A stretch of DNA of 64,000 bases, from NCBI GenBank assembly GCA_019208055.1, contig JAGXJF010003270.1:1-64000 (forward strand), in the 5' to 3' direction. Below are positions 36,784 to 47,384 of this stretch, piece after piece; positions within the stretch are counted from its first letter, which is position 1, and the number at the start of each line of letters is the position of its first letter. The translations under genes and the position numbers were made by a program. This stretch comes from Stipa capillata (Eukaryota; Streptophyta; Magnoliopsida; Poales; Poaceae). The notes beneath the pieces were generated by a model. It worked only from the letters and a program-made list of their open reading frames with translations, ran no database searches and was not told the origin of the DNA.

Positions 36784-37345
36784 CACGGCAGCGAGGTGGC
36801 GAAGAAGGTTTGTCGGGAGGCGAAGGAGAAGGCGGCGAGAGGAAGAAGACGAAGTGAGCACAAGAACTTTGGAAACAGAGTGTTTGCACAAGGTTTCGAA
36901 AATCGGAAAGGCGTGGGGTCAGTTCTCTTTTAAAGAAAAAGACCGCAGAAGATCAACCGCCCGCGCCCGGCGATTTTCCCACAGTCGTGGGCTGACAGTT
37001 CGCTGCTATTGGCGGAAAAGCCTACGGCCGCGCGAAACCCGGCGGGTGTGCAATCATGGCCTGCGCATTTACTGCCGCGCACAGTAAAGATGTGGTCGCA
37101 CGAAGCCCGGGGCACGCAACCGCCTGCGCGCAGCGTGAGAAGCCGCGCGCCTTTTCCGCGCGGGGCAAAAACCGAAGCGCCGCCGCCAGGTGGAGCGCGC
37201 GGATTGGGTTTCCCTTCCACTCCGCACGCGCGCATTAAAACGCCCCTCCGCGGGGCGGGTCAAGATGGGCCGACTTCTCTGCTTGGCCCCAGATAAGAAG
37301 GCCTTATCCCCAGTCACGGCCCCTTGGGCCATCACTGGGAGACAA

Positions 37346-37358
37346 GGCCGGGGGCTAC
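37346..37358 (+). other. Polypurine tract of the Tat-type element
   Basis: GGCCGGGGGCTAC immediately before the 3' LTR. Purine-rich but with pyrimidines near the end, as in related grass elements with a GGGGGCTAC boundary. Confidence 0.6.
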
Positions 37359-38778
37359 TGTCGGCGGAATGGGGCCCAGGGTCCCCCGAGCCGCCGGTGG
37401 AGGCCAACCAAAGGCCGCGGGGCGAGGCACGTGGTGGCCGGGCTAGTGAGGACCCCGCCGCCGCGATAGGTGGGCCCGGCGGTCTAGCCTGGATACTCGG
37501 GGGCTTTCCACGAGCGTCGCGTTCGCCCGAGCTTGCTGAAAGGGCCTTGGGTACCGAGGCCCCAAGGCTCAAGAATCGAGGGAGCGCTCGGGGGAAGCTC
37601 GGGCCTTGGGTCCCGAGGCCCCAAGGCTCAAGAATCGAGGGAGCGCTCGGGGTCCTCCCCCGAGCGCCCGGCGTCCCGAGGAGTGTGGGGCCCAGGAGAT
37701 TGCTCGGGGCGAGTCCCCGAGCGGTCCTTTTGGCGCTTCCCCCGTGAGGGGCCCCGAGCGACCCTCCGGCGAGCGCTCCCCGAGCGCTCGAGGTCACTCG
37801 GGGACAACTCGGGACAGTCGGCACCCCTCGGGAGCCGAGGGGGCCACTCGGGATCGGAGCGCTCGGGGGTCGTGGGGTCCCCCTGTGGGGCCCTCTTCCG
37901 GGCGCGCCGTTGTAGTGCTTGGCTTCTCCCGCAAGCCTCAGCCCCGGCAGAGGCATTTAATGCCTGTCATTCGGACATTAAATGCTAAGCCCTGTGCGGG
38001 CATAATATCGGTCAGGCCGGGTCCCATCCGCGCAGGGCAAATCCCTTTTTGCCATGACCCTTGCCGCAGGATGGGTCCGTCTGACAGGGTTGTTGACCGA
38101 CCGGGTGCGCCGCCCCGCGTACCCATGTCGCTGTCAACCTTTTTGCCCGCTTTGGGTCAAATCACCGCGCGTCCCACGGCGCGGTCGGTCGCTGACATCC
38201 GGGGCCCAGGAGCGGATGTTTCACCCACTCTGTTAGAAGGAGCCCGGTAAGTCAGCATTCGAGGGACCCACCGGGCATAAAGTGGGCGGAGCCCCTGTTC
38301 CGAAGCATGGCGGGGAGATGTCCGGCATGAAAATCAGCACCGCGCATTAAATGTGAGAGTGGGCGGCTTCTTGGCGCCCAAGACGTCGTCTGCAGTACCC
38401 CTTGGCCACTGTGGTAAACCCCCGGCTATATAAGGGGAGTTCCAAGGCCATGCAAGGGGTTCGGATTTTTGGTTTGAGCTTTTTGAGTTAGACTCCTTTG
38501 AGTTCCAGACATTTGATGCTAGTAGAAAAGCTAGTCTCTTGTAAGGAAGAACACCTAAATAGTCTCGATCGAATCAATACAAACACATCCCCAAGAACAG
38601 GACGTAGGGTATTACACCTCCGGGTGGCCTGAACCTGGAAAAATCTCTGTGTCTTTAGTATCAAATTCATACCCTTCTCGATCCGCCACCGGCTCATAAG
38701 AAAAACTCTATTACGCCCCCGGCCGAATCCCAAAGGGGGTCCAACCGGACCACCGCTAGAGGCGTCTCTACGCCGACA
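37359..38778 (+). repeat. 3' LTR of the Tat-type element, with an internal duplication
   Basis: 1420 bp, 58 bp longer than the 5' LTR. The extra length is a tandem copy at about 37575-37650 of the stretch containing CCAAGGCTCAAGAATCGAGG. The remainder matches the 5' LTR with scattered substitutions. The TATA box is at 38426-38433. The LTR ends CGCCGACA followed by the TSD GGAGC. Confidence 0.93.
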
Positions 38779-38783
38779 GGAGC

Positions 38784-40512
38784 AATGCACGGCTTGGAGG
38801 GAGAGGGGAGCAGGGAGGAGATGAGCTTAGAAAGGAATTGGGGCCAATGCAGCTTTGCTTGGGATAAATGGAGAAATGGGGGATTTTGGCGGCTGCTATT
38901 GCAATGGCAGAAGTTAGGCACCGATGGCTGTAGTTGAACAGAGAGGTTGGGCATTGAAGCCAGGTGGAGGGCAGCGTGGCAAGAAGGAGCAGTGCTCGCG
39001 CTGGAGCTCGGTAGAGGAGAGAGATGAATGGCTGCGGTGAAGGGAGAAGAAAGGTAGAGAAAGGAGGGAGCTGGCTGGTGGGACCTGGACCCACATGTCA
39101 AAGGAGGTAGGGTTAGTCGGTTGGTGCATCTGGGGTGTTCTTAGCATGGCACAAGTGAGTTTTGTACAGGGAAAATGAATAGAAAGGATTGGAGATTTTC
39201 CTAGAATCTTGGATAGCTTTTGAAGATAAAAACATATACATGACTGGTAGGTTTTATCGTAGGATTAGATTCAATACACCTAGAGGCTTCTTCCGCTCAA
39301 TTTTGAGGGCTCTGAATGTTCAAATTAGTAGACACTAAGTATGACTCGTAATTCCGAAAGAACGAACCAGGGCTTGGAGTGTACGTGCCCGCATACACTC
39401 ATAAGCTAAGAGTATATATATATATATATGATTGATGGGGTTAGAACGAGCAATAGTGGTCTTGGTGGGCTAGGATTCAAGAGATGTCACCCGTATACCC
39501 GTATATACACATAGGGATGTCAACAGGAACAAACACGGTGTGCCGAGGAATAGGATTTCGGCGGATTAGGATTCCAAGATTTAGTGTCAAATGGAGAGAA
39601 GGGTTAGGATTAATCACCCAGGAGAGAGTGAAGGAAATAAACACGATGAAAGTTCTGATCACGAGTGTCGAGAGGGAGGGAGTTAGGGTTTGCATGTATG
39701 CGTAGATGCATCGGTGCTTGTGACTGGAGTATGTACAGCTCATAGTCATGACGTGCCAAGGAGAAAATAGAGGGCTAATGTTTCGGATTTCACCACTGCT
39801 CGGAAGAAATGAGCTAGGCTTGAGAGGGTATGTGCCTACATACACATGTGGGAATCTAAGCATATACAGAGTTGCATGAAGATTGGAATAAGCAGAGGAG
39901 GACACGGTAGGCTAGAGTTCAGGAAATGCTATCTGCGTACCCATATATGTGCATAGGATTGCTACAGAGTCGAACGATGAGTTAGGGTTTTGACCCGTAG
40001 CTCGGAAAGAAGGATTAAGGTTTTCGCGTATATGCGTAAATACAAAAGCAGTATATATATGCACGCACTCACGATAGGACATGACGAAACAGATGGTAGA
40101 AGATCATGGCATTTGGGAGAGGTTTGTGCCATATATACGCTCAATTTTTTGCAACGGTACCACATGGTAGACGAACATACGCACCTACACATGTGGGTAC
40201 ATGCAGGTGGGAATTTGCAGGTGTGCATATGTGAATACGCAAGGGGTCGCCTTGTCTAATCCGATGAGGTAGGCGAAGGTCGCGTTGTGTCGAGAGATAC
40301 TAGGCGGAATTGGTGAAAAGATAAACACGACGAAAGTTTGAGCACATGTGTCAAGAGAGGGAAAAGATCACCCGGTAGTTACATTAGACGAAGATAACGT
40401 TACAAAGTGATGACAAGATTTTTGATTGGGTTTTATTTAAGAGAATATCATTATTAGCGCAAAATTTTTTGTTGGCCCTAAATTTCAGGTTTTGGAAAAT
40501 CGGGATGTGACA
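38784..40512 (-). mobile_element. Right part of the minus-oriented LTR unit
   Basis: Continues the 12223-40512 unit. Read on the minus strand it starts TGTCACATCCCGATTTTCC, the LTR 5' end. The region 38784-39130 is GC-rich and 39130-40512 AT-rich. No gene is seen. A (TA)n run lies at 39413-39429, within diverged tandem repeats. Confidence 0.65.
39340..40230. repeat. Diverged tandem repeat of about 440 bp
   Basis: Segments about 438 bp apart match imperfectly, for example the stretches around 39470-39530 (GTACC-type tract with CCGTATATACACATAGG) and 39908-39968 (CCCATATATGTGCATAGG), together with the preceding GGGCTAGGATTCA / AGGCTAGAGTTCA. A partial third copy may start near 39985. The copies are old and poorly conserved. 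Confidence 0.5.
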
Positions 40513-40517
40513 CCGAC

Positions 40518-41650
40518 CCTCGTTCTAATCGCCGTCCCTGGCACCGCAACACGCCACCGCATACCCCATCGCCTGCCACCCGCCATAGCAGCACGGAGTA
40601 GTTCCTTCAGCCCCTGGCGTTGGCACCCCACCAACAAGATGGCAAGCACAACGGCAGCCGTGCCCTCTTCCCCTCGACTTCCTCTATTTAAGAGTACCCG
40701 AGGCCCCCCTTACATCTTACCCTGACTTCCTTCCTCCCTCTGAGCCCAACGCCTCTACGGATTGCTTCACAAGAACCCTTCTTCCCCGCATCAAGCACTT
40801 CCCCACCGCTTCTGCCATGAACAATCCGAGCTCTATTAGGCTCTACTAGCCCATCAAACAACACCCATGTTCTCTCCTTCCCTCCCTCATCGGATTAGAC
40901 TTGTCAATTTCCGCCGACGCCTACCAAGCAGCAGAGCCCCAATCCCCACCGAAGACGACCCGCCATTGCCACCCTCGCGATCGAAACGAGCAGCAGGGTG
41001 CCCTGCCGACGGTAAGACCCGAAGCAGGTGAGCCCGTACGCTACCAACGCGTGGACTAACGGCCCGCTTGGCCCACAACTAGGCTAAGTGGCCATGACCC
41101 TTTTCGTTTGCGCCACCCCCACTGCAACATGTATTTCATTCCGACTGAAAGTGTATTTCCTTATAAATGCCAGTTTTACTGTTTAAAGTAACCGAGGCTC
41201 ACTGGTTCGCCCGGTTTAATAAATTCTAGACTAGTTTTTGCAACTCTATCTCTGGTTCCGAGCTAGTAAATATATTTAGTAACTTTGGATTTAAAAGGAT
41301 TTCCAAGGTACAACCCAAATATTACAGAACAATAAGAAATAGGTTTAAGGTTTAAGATTTTCTTTTTCTTTTCTTTAAAGCACCATATACACTCTATTTG
41401 TATGCAGAACTTTAGAACTTCATATATATCACCTGAGTGTTTTCCAAAACCTTAGGGGGTTCTCACAAGCTCAAATAAGTCGAGGTCACAAATAATTATA
41501 AGAACAAAATATCTAATGGGCCCATGTCTGTGTTTAATCAAATTGGTATTTTCATATGGTAATGGCTTAAGATTCTTTCCCTCCCTTTTAACCTGAAAAT
41601 CAGAATCTTATGAGCCATAGCCAGCTAAAGTTCCACGTATACCTTTCTCC
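40518..41650 (+). mobile_element. Outer LTR layer, second segment
   Basis: Resumes after the CCGAC duplication. 40518-41090 is GC-rich and 41100-41650 AT-rich. No gene is recognised. It is assigned to the outer plus-oriented LTR by nesting and ends at the TSD TCTCC of the BARE-type solo LTR. Confidence 0.5.
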
Positions 41651-43459
41651 TGATGGGATTCGTAGCATAGAAAACAAAAATTTTCCTACGAGATGCAAAC
41701 GAAAACCTAGATCCAATCTAGAAAACCAAGATCCAATCTAGAAGAAGCTTGCAACGAGAGACAGATCATATTTACATACCCTCGACGAACACGTCAACGC
41801 AGCGTAGAATTTGACCATTGTCGATGAAGCCCGCAGCCTCCCGCAGCTAGGTTATACCTCCCAGCCGCGAGAGGGATCTTCTCGTGTTCCAATCCGATCA
41901 AGCACCGCAACGAGCGGCACCTCCAAGATGTGCACACATACGGCTCGAAGACGTCACCTCCTTCTTGATCCAGCAAGGCGGGAGATGAGGTAGATGAGAT
42001 CAACTCCGGTAGCATGACGGCATGGTGGTGGAGGTGGTGGGGTTTCTCCGCGGACAGGGCTTCGCCAAGCGCTGCGCACGAGAGAGAGGAGATGGGAGAG
42101 AGGGAGGCGGCGGCTGGGATGGATCTATCCGGAGGGCTGCCCCTCCCCTCCTTTATATAGAGGAGGAAACTTGGAGGAGGAGGAATAGCATCCGTGAACA
42201 GTACATGCATGAACAGTACGCGCGTGAACAATACCCTCCCCCAAGTAAAGCCTCCCCTTTCGATCTTTATCTCCTATTTTTAAGGGATTTGATCTTATCC
42301 CTTGGGAGGTTACTGTTCACGTGACACTATTCACATGTGTACTGTTCATGCAGTACCTTTGGTCCATGTGGACCCCTCCGGGATAAGTGGGCCCCACCCG
42401 GGGACCCCCGGAACCTTCTAAAACCTTCCCGGTACGATACCGAAAAAATCCCGAACTTTTCCGGAACCCTAAAAATACTTTCCCATATATGAATCTTTAT
42501 CTCCGGACCATTCCGGAGCTCCTCGTGACGTCCTGGATCCCATCCGAGACTCCGAACAAAATTTCGGTCTCACCATATTAATATCTCATTTTATACCCTA
42601 GCGTCAACGAACCTTAAGTGTGTGACCCTACGGGTTCGGGAATATGTGGACATGATCGAGACACCTCTCCGATCAATAATCAATAGCGGGACCTGGATGT
42701 CCATAATGACTCCCACGTATTCAACGAAGATCTTTATCGGTTTGAACCACGATGTCGAATATTCCATTCCCTTTGTCTCGCGATATTTTACTTGCCCGAG
42801 ATTCGATCGTCGGTATCACCATACCTAGTTCAGTCTCGTTACCGGCAAGTACTCTTTACTCGTTCCGTAATGCCACATCCTCTGTGACCAACTCTTTAGT
42901 CACGTGCTTGCAAGCGATACAGAATGTACTTTACCGAGTGGGCCCAGAGTATATCTCTCTGTCACATGGATGGACAAATCCCACTCTCGATACATGCAAC
43001 CCAACAAGTACTTTCCGAAATACCTAAAAGACACCTTTATGATCACCCTGTTACGGCGTGACGGTTGATGCCCCCAAAGCATTCTTCCGGTACCAGGGAG
43101 TGGCATTATCTCATGGTCTAAGGATCGGAACATTTAACAATGGAAAGCTATGCAATATGAACTTTGTGACGTGATCGAATTGCCTAACTTAATTTGGGTC
43201 TGTCCATCATGTCATTCTCCTAATGACATGACCCCGTTATTAACCGACATCACATGTCCATGATTAGGAAACCTTAACCATCATTTAATCAACGAGCTAG
43301 CCAGATAGAGGCATTGCTAGGGACACGGTGTTGTTTATAAAACCACACATGTATTATGTTTCTGGTTAATACAATTATAGCATGGAGTATAAACATTTAT
43401 CATGAACAAGAAATATGATAATAACAATTTATTATTGCCTCTAGGGCATATTTCCAACA
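41651..43459 (-). mobile_element. BARE/Angela-type Copia solo LTR, TSD TCTCC
   Basis: On the minus strand it begins TGTTGGAAATATGCCCTAGA, the well-known 5' end of BARE-1/Angela/WIS LTRs of grasses, and ends ATGCTACGAATCCCATCA. Length is 1809 bp, within the family range. Both flanks are TCTCC (41646-41650 and 43460-43464), so this is a solo LTR formed by recombination. A minus-strand TATA box (CTATATAAAG, 42151-42160) is kept. Confidence 0.92.
42151..42160 (-). promoter_or_regulatory. TATA box of the BARE-type solo LTR
   Basis: CTATATAAAG on the minus strand within CCTCCTCTATATAAAGGAGG. Upstream in that orientation lies the long U3. The solo LTR could still act as a promoter toward lower coordinates. 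Confidence 0.6.
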
Positions 43460-43464
43460 TCTCC

Positions 43465-44380
43465 TTGGACTTCGTCTGGGGATGCTCATAAGCTTAAAGC
43501 TTAGTGAGACAAGAATATGCCTTTAAAAAAAAATTTAAAACCCTAACTCAACTCCCGAAGCCTAGGCACTTAATACCTCACCACGCTAGTATCATATTCT
43601 TTTGAACATACCTACCATTTGGTTATTGTTGATGTTGCTCTGCTTGGTTGTTCATTTGCCTTTCTTTCGACGTGTAGTGGACGGAGTGAGGTACGTGCGT
43701 CAGGAAGCTCCGGACTCACCCCCGTGTCAGGAACAGAACCAGGACCTGTCAGGCAAGCATTTTCCCCTTGACCCTGTTGAAACCTATATGTGATGAACTT
43801 AAGTATTTTGTTTGCAAAATTGCATGCTATTTATGTATCAATGCTATGTTAAGTTAAGGTTAGTTACAACCTATAGCTGCATTTACCAAGGATCGGACAT
43901 GATATTCCTTGTAGTCCTAGCAATAACCACCAGACATCGTAGTTCCAGTGAAATACTAGTGATATCAGCTGTAAGCCAGGCTTAGACCCGCTCTAGAACA
44001 AAAACCCAAAACTTTTATGGAACCGGGATTTACTTGTGGTTCGGGAAATAAAACCCCTGGGGTGACATGAGTCATCCAGAGCGGATGTTGAAAAAGGGTT
44101 TTGTCAAAACTCAAAATCAAAACGGGAGGTGATTTTGATTCGAGTAAGGGTTATTAAGGGAAGTTTGGGGATGATAATGTAGATTGTGGTGGCGTGGTTG
44201 TCAGGATTGATAATGGAGTCTTGCTTGAATCAAACAAGGATCGAGCCTAAGTGTCGCTAAACCAGGTTCACCCCATATGTCCACATGGCCTTTGTGGGAA
44301 GGACTTGGCTAATTATCCTGTCAAGTATTAGAGTCTGGACCCGTAGGCAGTAGGAAGAGAGTGCTAGGTAGATTGGCATC
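43465..44380 (+). mobile_element. Outer LTR layer, third segment
   Basis: Plus-oriented Tekay/Del-like LTR sequence with a GGAACAGAACCAGGACC-type tract typical of the 3' half of such LTRs. The stretch 44190-44380 (GGAGTCTTGCTTGAATC onward) is homologous to the reverse complement of 13260-13490. It is cut at 44380 by the Sirevirus LTR. No gene. Confidence 0.6.
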
Positions 44381-46094
44381 TGAAGAGCATCTAGGCCCCT
44401 AAGTGGTTTTAATGGTTAATGGCAACCTAAACTGGAATCTAATGTTTACAATGAGTGTAAGCAGGATAAGTAGGTTCCAGGAAAAGGATTCATCCAGGAA
44501 AGGATGACCACCCAAAAGTACAAAGGTAGTCTCCAGGACAAGGAGATAGCTGCGCTAGGCAGTTGTGAAGAAGCCGGTGCTGTGCAAAGAGATGCAAGCA
44601 AGGTGATGGTGGCTTGATGCGTCAAGGGCCGTGACTACAGTTAGTGGAAGCTGAAGCCTAGGTTTGCTAGTTTTCTTGAGTTCTTAGGAAACACCTGTAC
44701 TATCAAGAAGGATGAAGTAGTAATAATTTTTTGAAGGTTCTTTTGCTTAGTGCTCAGAGTGTTGGATAGTGGCACTGATGCTTTGAGGTCAGTGGCTCTG
44801 TAGCAACAGTTTTACACAAGTGTGAAACTGGGTTGTGCTAGCACACTGCTGTGCTAGCTTCCTAAAATCCTAGAGCCAAAGTTACCTATGTGGCACAGCT
44901 GTGTCACAGTTGAACAACCGCTCTATGACTCAGGTACATCTCTGTGCCAGGGGAGAGCTTGTAAATGCTAAGGGAACTGCACTGCAATAGTTTGTCTGCC
45001 GAGTCAGAAGACTGTTGGAGGTTCTCTCCTGAGTAGGCATCAGAATTAGTGTGCGCGCTGAGAGCATGTAATGTGCCAGGACCGAGCTGAGTAGTGAGGC
45101 TACATTAGTTAGGGTTTCACCTGTGTCAGCCTCCGGTTACCGTTGTGCCTTGTGATTAGCTGTGTCACCGGTGACCCACTTAATCCTACGTGGCATGAGT
45201 GTAACGGTCAAGTGCCTGTGGACTCTATATATAGAGGACCAGGGGAGGTCTTAGACCTCAACCTTTGCCAAACCTCTGCAATCCATTTCGACCGTTGCAA
45301 ACCTCTTTTCTCCTGAACAGAAGCAAACTTTCCCAAGTCTTAGTTCAAGTGAGAGTTAGAGCTTTGAGAAGAGGGCACTGGTTCCTCCAAGAGTTTGCGT
45401 TGCAGATTCCTTCTTTGCGTTGCAGATTCCTTCTTGGAGTGTCTACTCCTAGACGGGTGTAGGAGTTGCTATGACCACCCAAGCTTGTGTGGGCTGGTAC
45501 AGTAGTCTGTGAAGGTGATCTAAAATCTACCTGCTGCAAGGCGAAAAGACTTCCACAAGCAAGAGAAAGAGACCTAAAATCTCAAGTACTCGGAGAACAA
45601 GCACGATTCAATGCTGGCGATCTCTTCGGAGTAGTCTCTCCAATGGAGACGTACCATCTCTAAAAAGAGTGGGAACTTCGGAGAAAAATCCCTTGTCTCT
45701 CTGAGTGCTTTACATTCTGTCTTCTTGCTTATCTGATTTGCATGCTTGTGTGATCTCCTGTTATCTATTACCTAGCTGCAATTCTATCTCATTGCCTGTG
45801 TTAATCTAACTGTGTCACAGTTGTTTTATTGCTTATCTCATATCTGTGCCAGTTACATGTTACACAGCTATCTGTTATATTCATTTGTCTAGGGCTTTTG
45901 ATTACCTGTGTTAGCCACCTGTGTGACAGCTGTATGTTAATTTACATATCAAATATTGTCTGAGTAGTTGACTTGTCACATAGCTAGCTCAACCCTTCAA
46001 CCTGTTAAGCCTTAATCTTGATTAAGTGAAGAAATTTTTAAAATTAGTTAGCCTCCTATTCACCCCCCTCTAGTCAACACCTACGATCCTTTCA
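44381..46094 (+). repeat. 5' LTR of a Sirevirus-like Copia element
   Basis: Begins TGAAGAGCATCTAGGCCCCT and ends GATCCTTTCA, directly followed by a primer site. The start, with AGTGGTTTTAATGGTTAATG inside it, and the end, with CCCCCCTCTAGTCAACACC, resemble Opie/Ji-type Sirevirus LTRs. A TATA box (CTATATATAG) lies at 45224-45233. A 3' LTR is not in the window, so the TSD cannot be tested. Confidence 0.8.
45224..45233 (+). promoter_or_regulatory. TATA box of the Sirevirus-like LTR
   Basis: CTATATATAG in the context GGACTCTATATATAGAGGACC, about 860 bp before the LTR end. Confidence 0.65.
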
Positions 46095-46096
46095 AT

Positions 46097-46108
46097 TGGT
46101 ATCAGAGC
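46097..46108 (+). other. Primer binding site (initiator tRNA-Met type)
   Basis: TGGTATCAGAGC, 2 bp after the LTR end, complementary to initiator tRNA-Met. Confidence 0.92.
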
Positions 46109-46149
46109 AGGTTGCTCTTTGAATTGGCCTAACAGCCAGAGTTTAAAGG

Positions 46150-47384
46150 ATGTCGGGCTATGAGGATAAAATCTCTATCTTTGATGGAACTAACTATGCA
46201 TTCTAGAAAAGAAAGATGTAAATGTATCTTATCGCTATAGACCCAGATGTTTGGGAGGTTGTGAATGCAAGCTACAGGTTGGAAGACACCATAATACCAA
46301 GCATCAACGACAAGAGAAATATCTAGAATAATGCAAGAGCTACCACACAGCCATCTTCATGGGCCTTCAAGAACATGACTTCAACAGGGCCAGTACCATG
46401 GACTCTGCCAAGGAGATCTGGGATACTTTAGAGCAGATCTATGAGGGCAGCAACACTCTGAAAAAGTCCAAGAGAAGCCTGCTAGAATCAAAGCTGGAAA
46501 GATTTGAGTATGAACATGGTGAAGACATAAATTCCCTGTTCTCAAGACTCACTATCATCACAAATCAACTAAGGGCACTTGGATCAAACCGAGTTGATGA
46601 TGAAGATGTGATCAAGAAGTTTCTATCAGTGCTGCCAAAGTCTTACAGAACTCTTGTACTGATGCTGAAAGAAAAGGACGGCTTTGATCAGATGAAGCCC
46701 ACAGAAGTGTTAGGAATGATACTAACACATGAGATGCAGATCAAGCAGGAAAGCAAGCACAGTCTATCCTCCTCACTCAAAAAGAATATTGCATTGAAGA
46801 CCACTGCCTCAGCTTCACAACCTGAAAGTGAAGGTAGTGAAGACCTAGATGTGGAGATGACCAGTGGAGAAGAAACTGAGCTAAATCTGCTCACAAGAAA
46901 CTTTAGAAAATTCTATAGGAAGAAGAAGCAGTTTGGCTCAAGTGACAGATTCAAAGGCAAGTAACTGGTCAAGGATAACAAATGCTTTGAGTGCGGTAAA
47001 GAAGGTCATTTTGTTGTTGATTATCCAGTCAAGAAGAAGGACAACAGTCAATACAAGAAGAAGAAAGACTTCCATGGGAGGAAGAAGACCTTCAACAACA
47101 AGCATCCAACTTATGCCAAGAATAAAGCTACTGCAAGAGCATATATTGGACAAGCTTGCATATCTGATGATTCAGGGTCAGAGGAAGAATCTGAAGAGGA
47201 AGGAGAAGTTGCAGGCATTGCCATCAGCATGATAGATATGTCCGGCTGTGACACAGACAAGTCACACAGCTCCAACGTCAATGCCAAGGTTGATCAGATG
47301 TCATCCATCTCCACTCCTTTGTGCCTCATGGCCAAAGAATCCAAGTACTTACTAAGGATGACTTTCCTGATTATGCTGAACTAA
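46150..47384 (+). pseudogene. gag of the Sirevirus-like Copia element, broken
   Basis: ATG at 46150 (MSGYEDKISIFDGTNYAF), stopped after 18 codons by a TAG where a Trp is expected. A second such TAG follows near 46323. The UBN2-type gag domain is open at 46359-46964 (EIWDTLEQIYEG, ALGSNRVDDEDVIKKFLSVL) and ends in TAA. In the same frame beyond it lies the zinc knuckle CFECGKEGHFVVDY: the final Cys is replaced by Tyr. Lys-rich and acidic stretches follow until a stop at 47382-47384. The product would form the particle; it is inactive here. Confidence 0.85.

Larger units (their letters stand above)
24663..38778 (+). mobile_element. Tat-type Gypsy retrotransposon, complete but degenerate, TSD GGAGC
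   Basis: A 14.1-kb element with LTRs of 1362 and 1420 bp beginning TGTCGGCGG and ending CGCCGACA. The flanking 5-mers are GGAGC on both sides (24658-24662 and 38779-38783). Sense order is gag, protease, RT, RNase H, archaeal-type RNase H, integrase. The second RNase H and the long region after integrase with an antisense ORF are hallmarks of the Tat lineage (RIRE2/Grande/Retand group). The element is GC-rich and full of CCCCGAG/CTCGGGG motifs. Stops occur in gag-pol and frameshifts in the integrase, so it cannot move by itself. Confidence 0.93.
12223..40512 (-). mobile_element. Minus-oriented LTR unit (solo-LTR-like) with TSD CCGAC, host of three insertions
   Basis: On the plus strand the left end is TGTGGCATACCC and the right end is GGGATGTGACA, related inverted LTR termini. 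The 5 bp on both sides are CCGAC (12218-12222 and 40513-40517), so the two ends belong to one insertion. Removing the three nested insertions leaves about 5.5 kb (12223-13728, 14234-15624, 23785-24662 and 38784-40512). No gag or pol domain is visible there, so it looks like a long solo LTR. Part of it (13260-13640) is homologous, inverted, to 44190-44380 in the outer layer, which shows the two layers are related and in opposite orientation. Confidence 0.75.

Noticed and set aside
37069..37956. Open frame of 295 codons, minus strand, over the 3' LTR start
   Set aside because: It crosses the LTR boundary and its composition follows the repeat motif. Not a gene.
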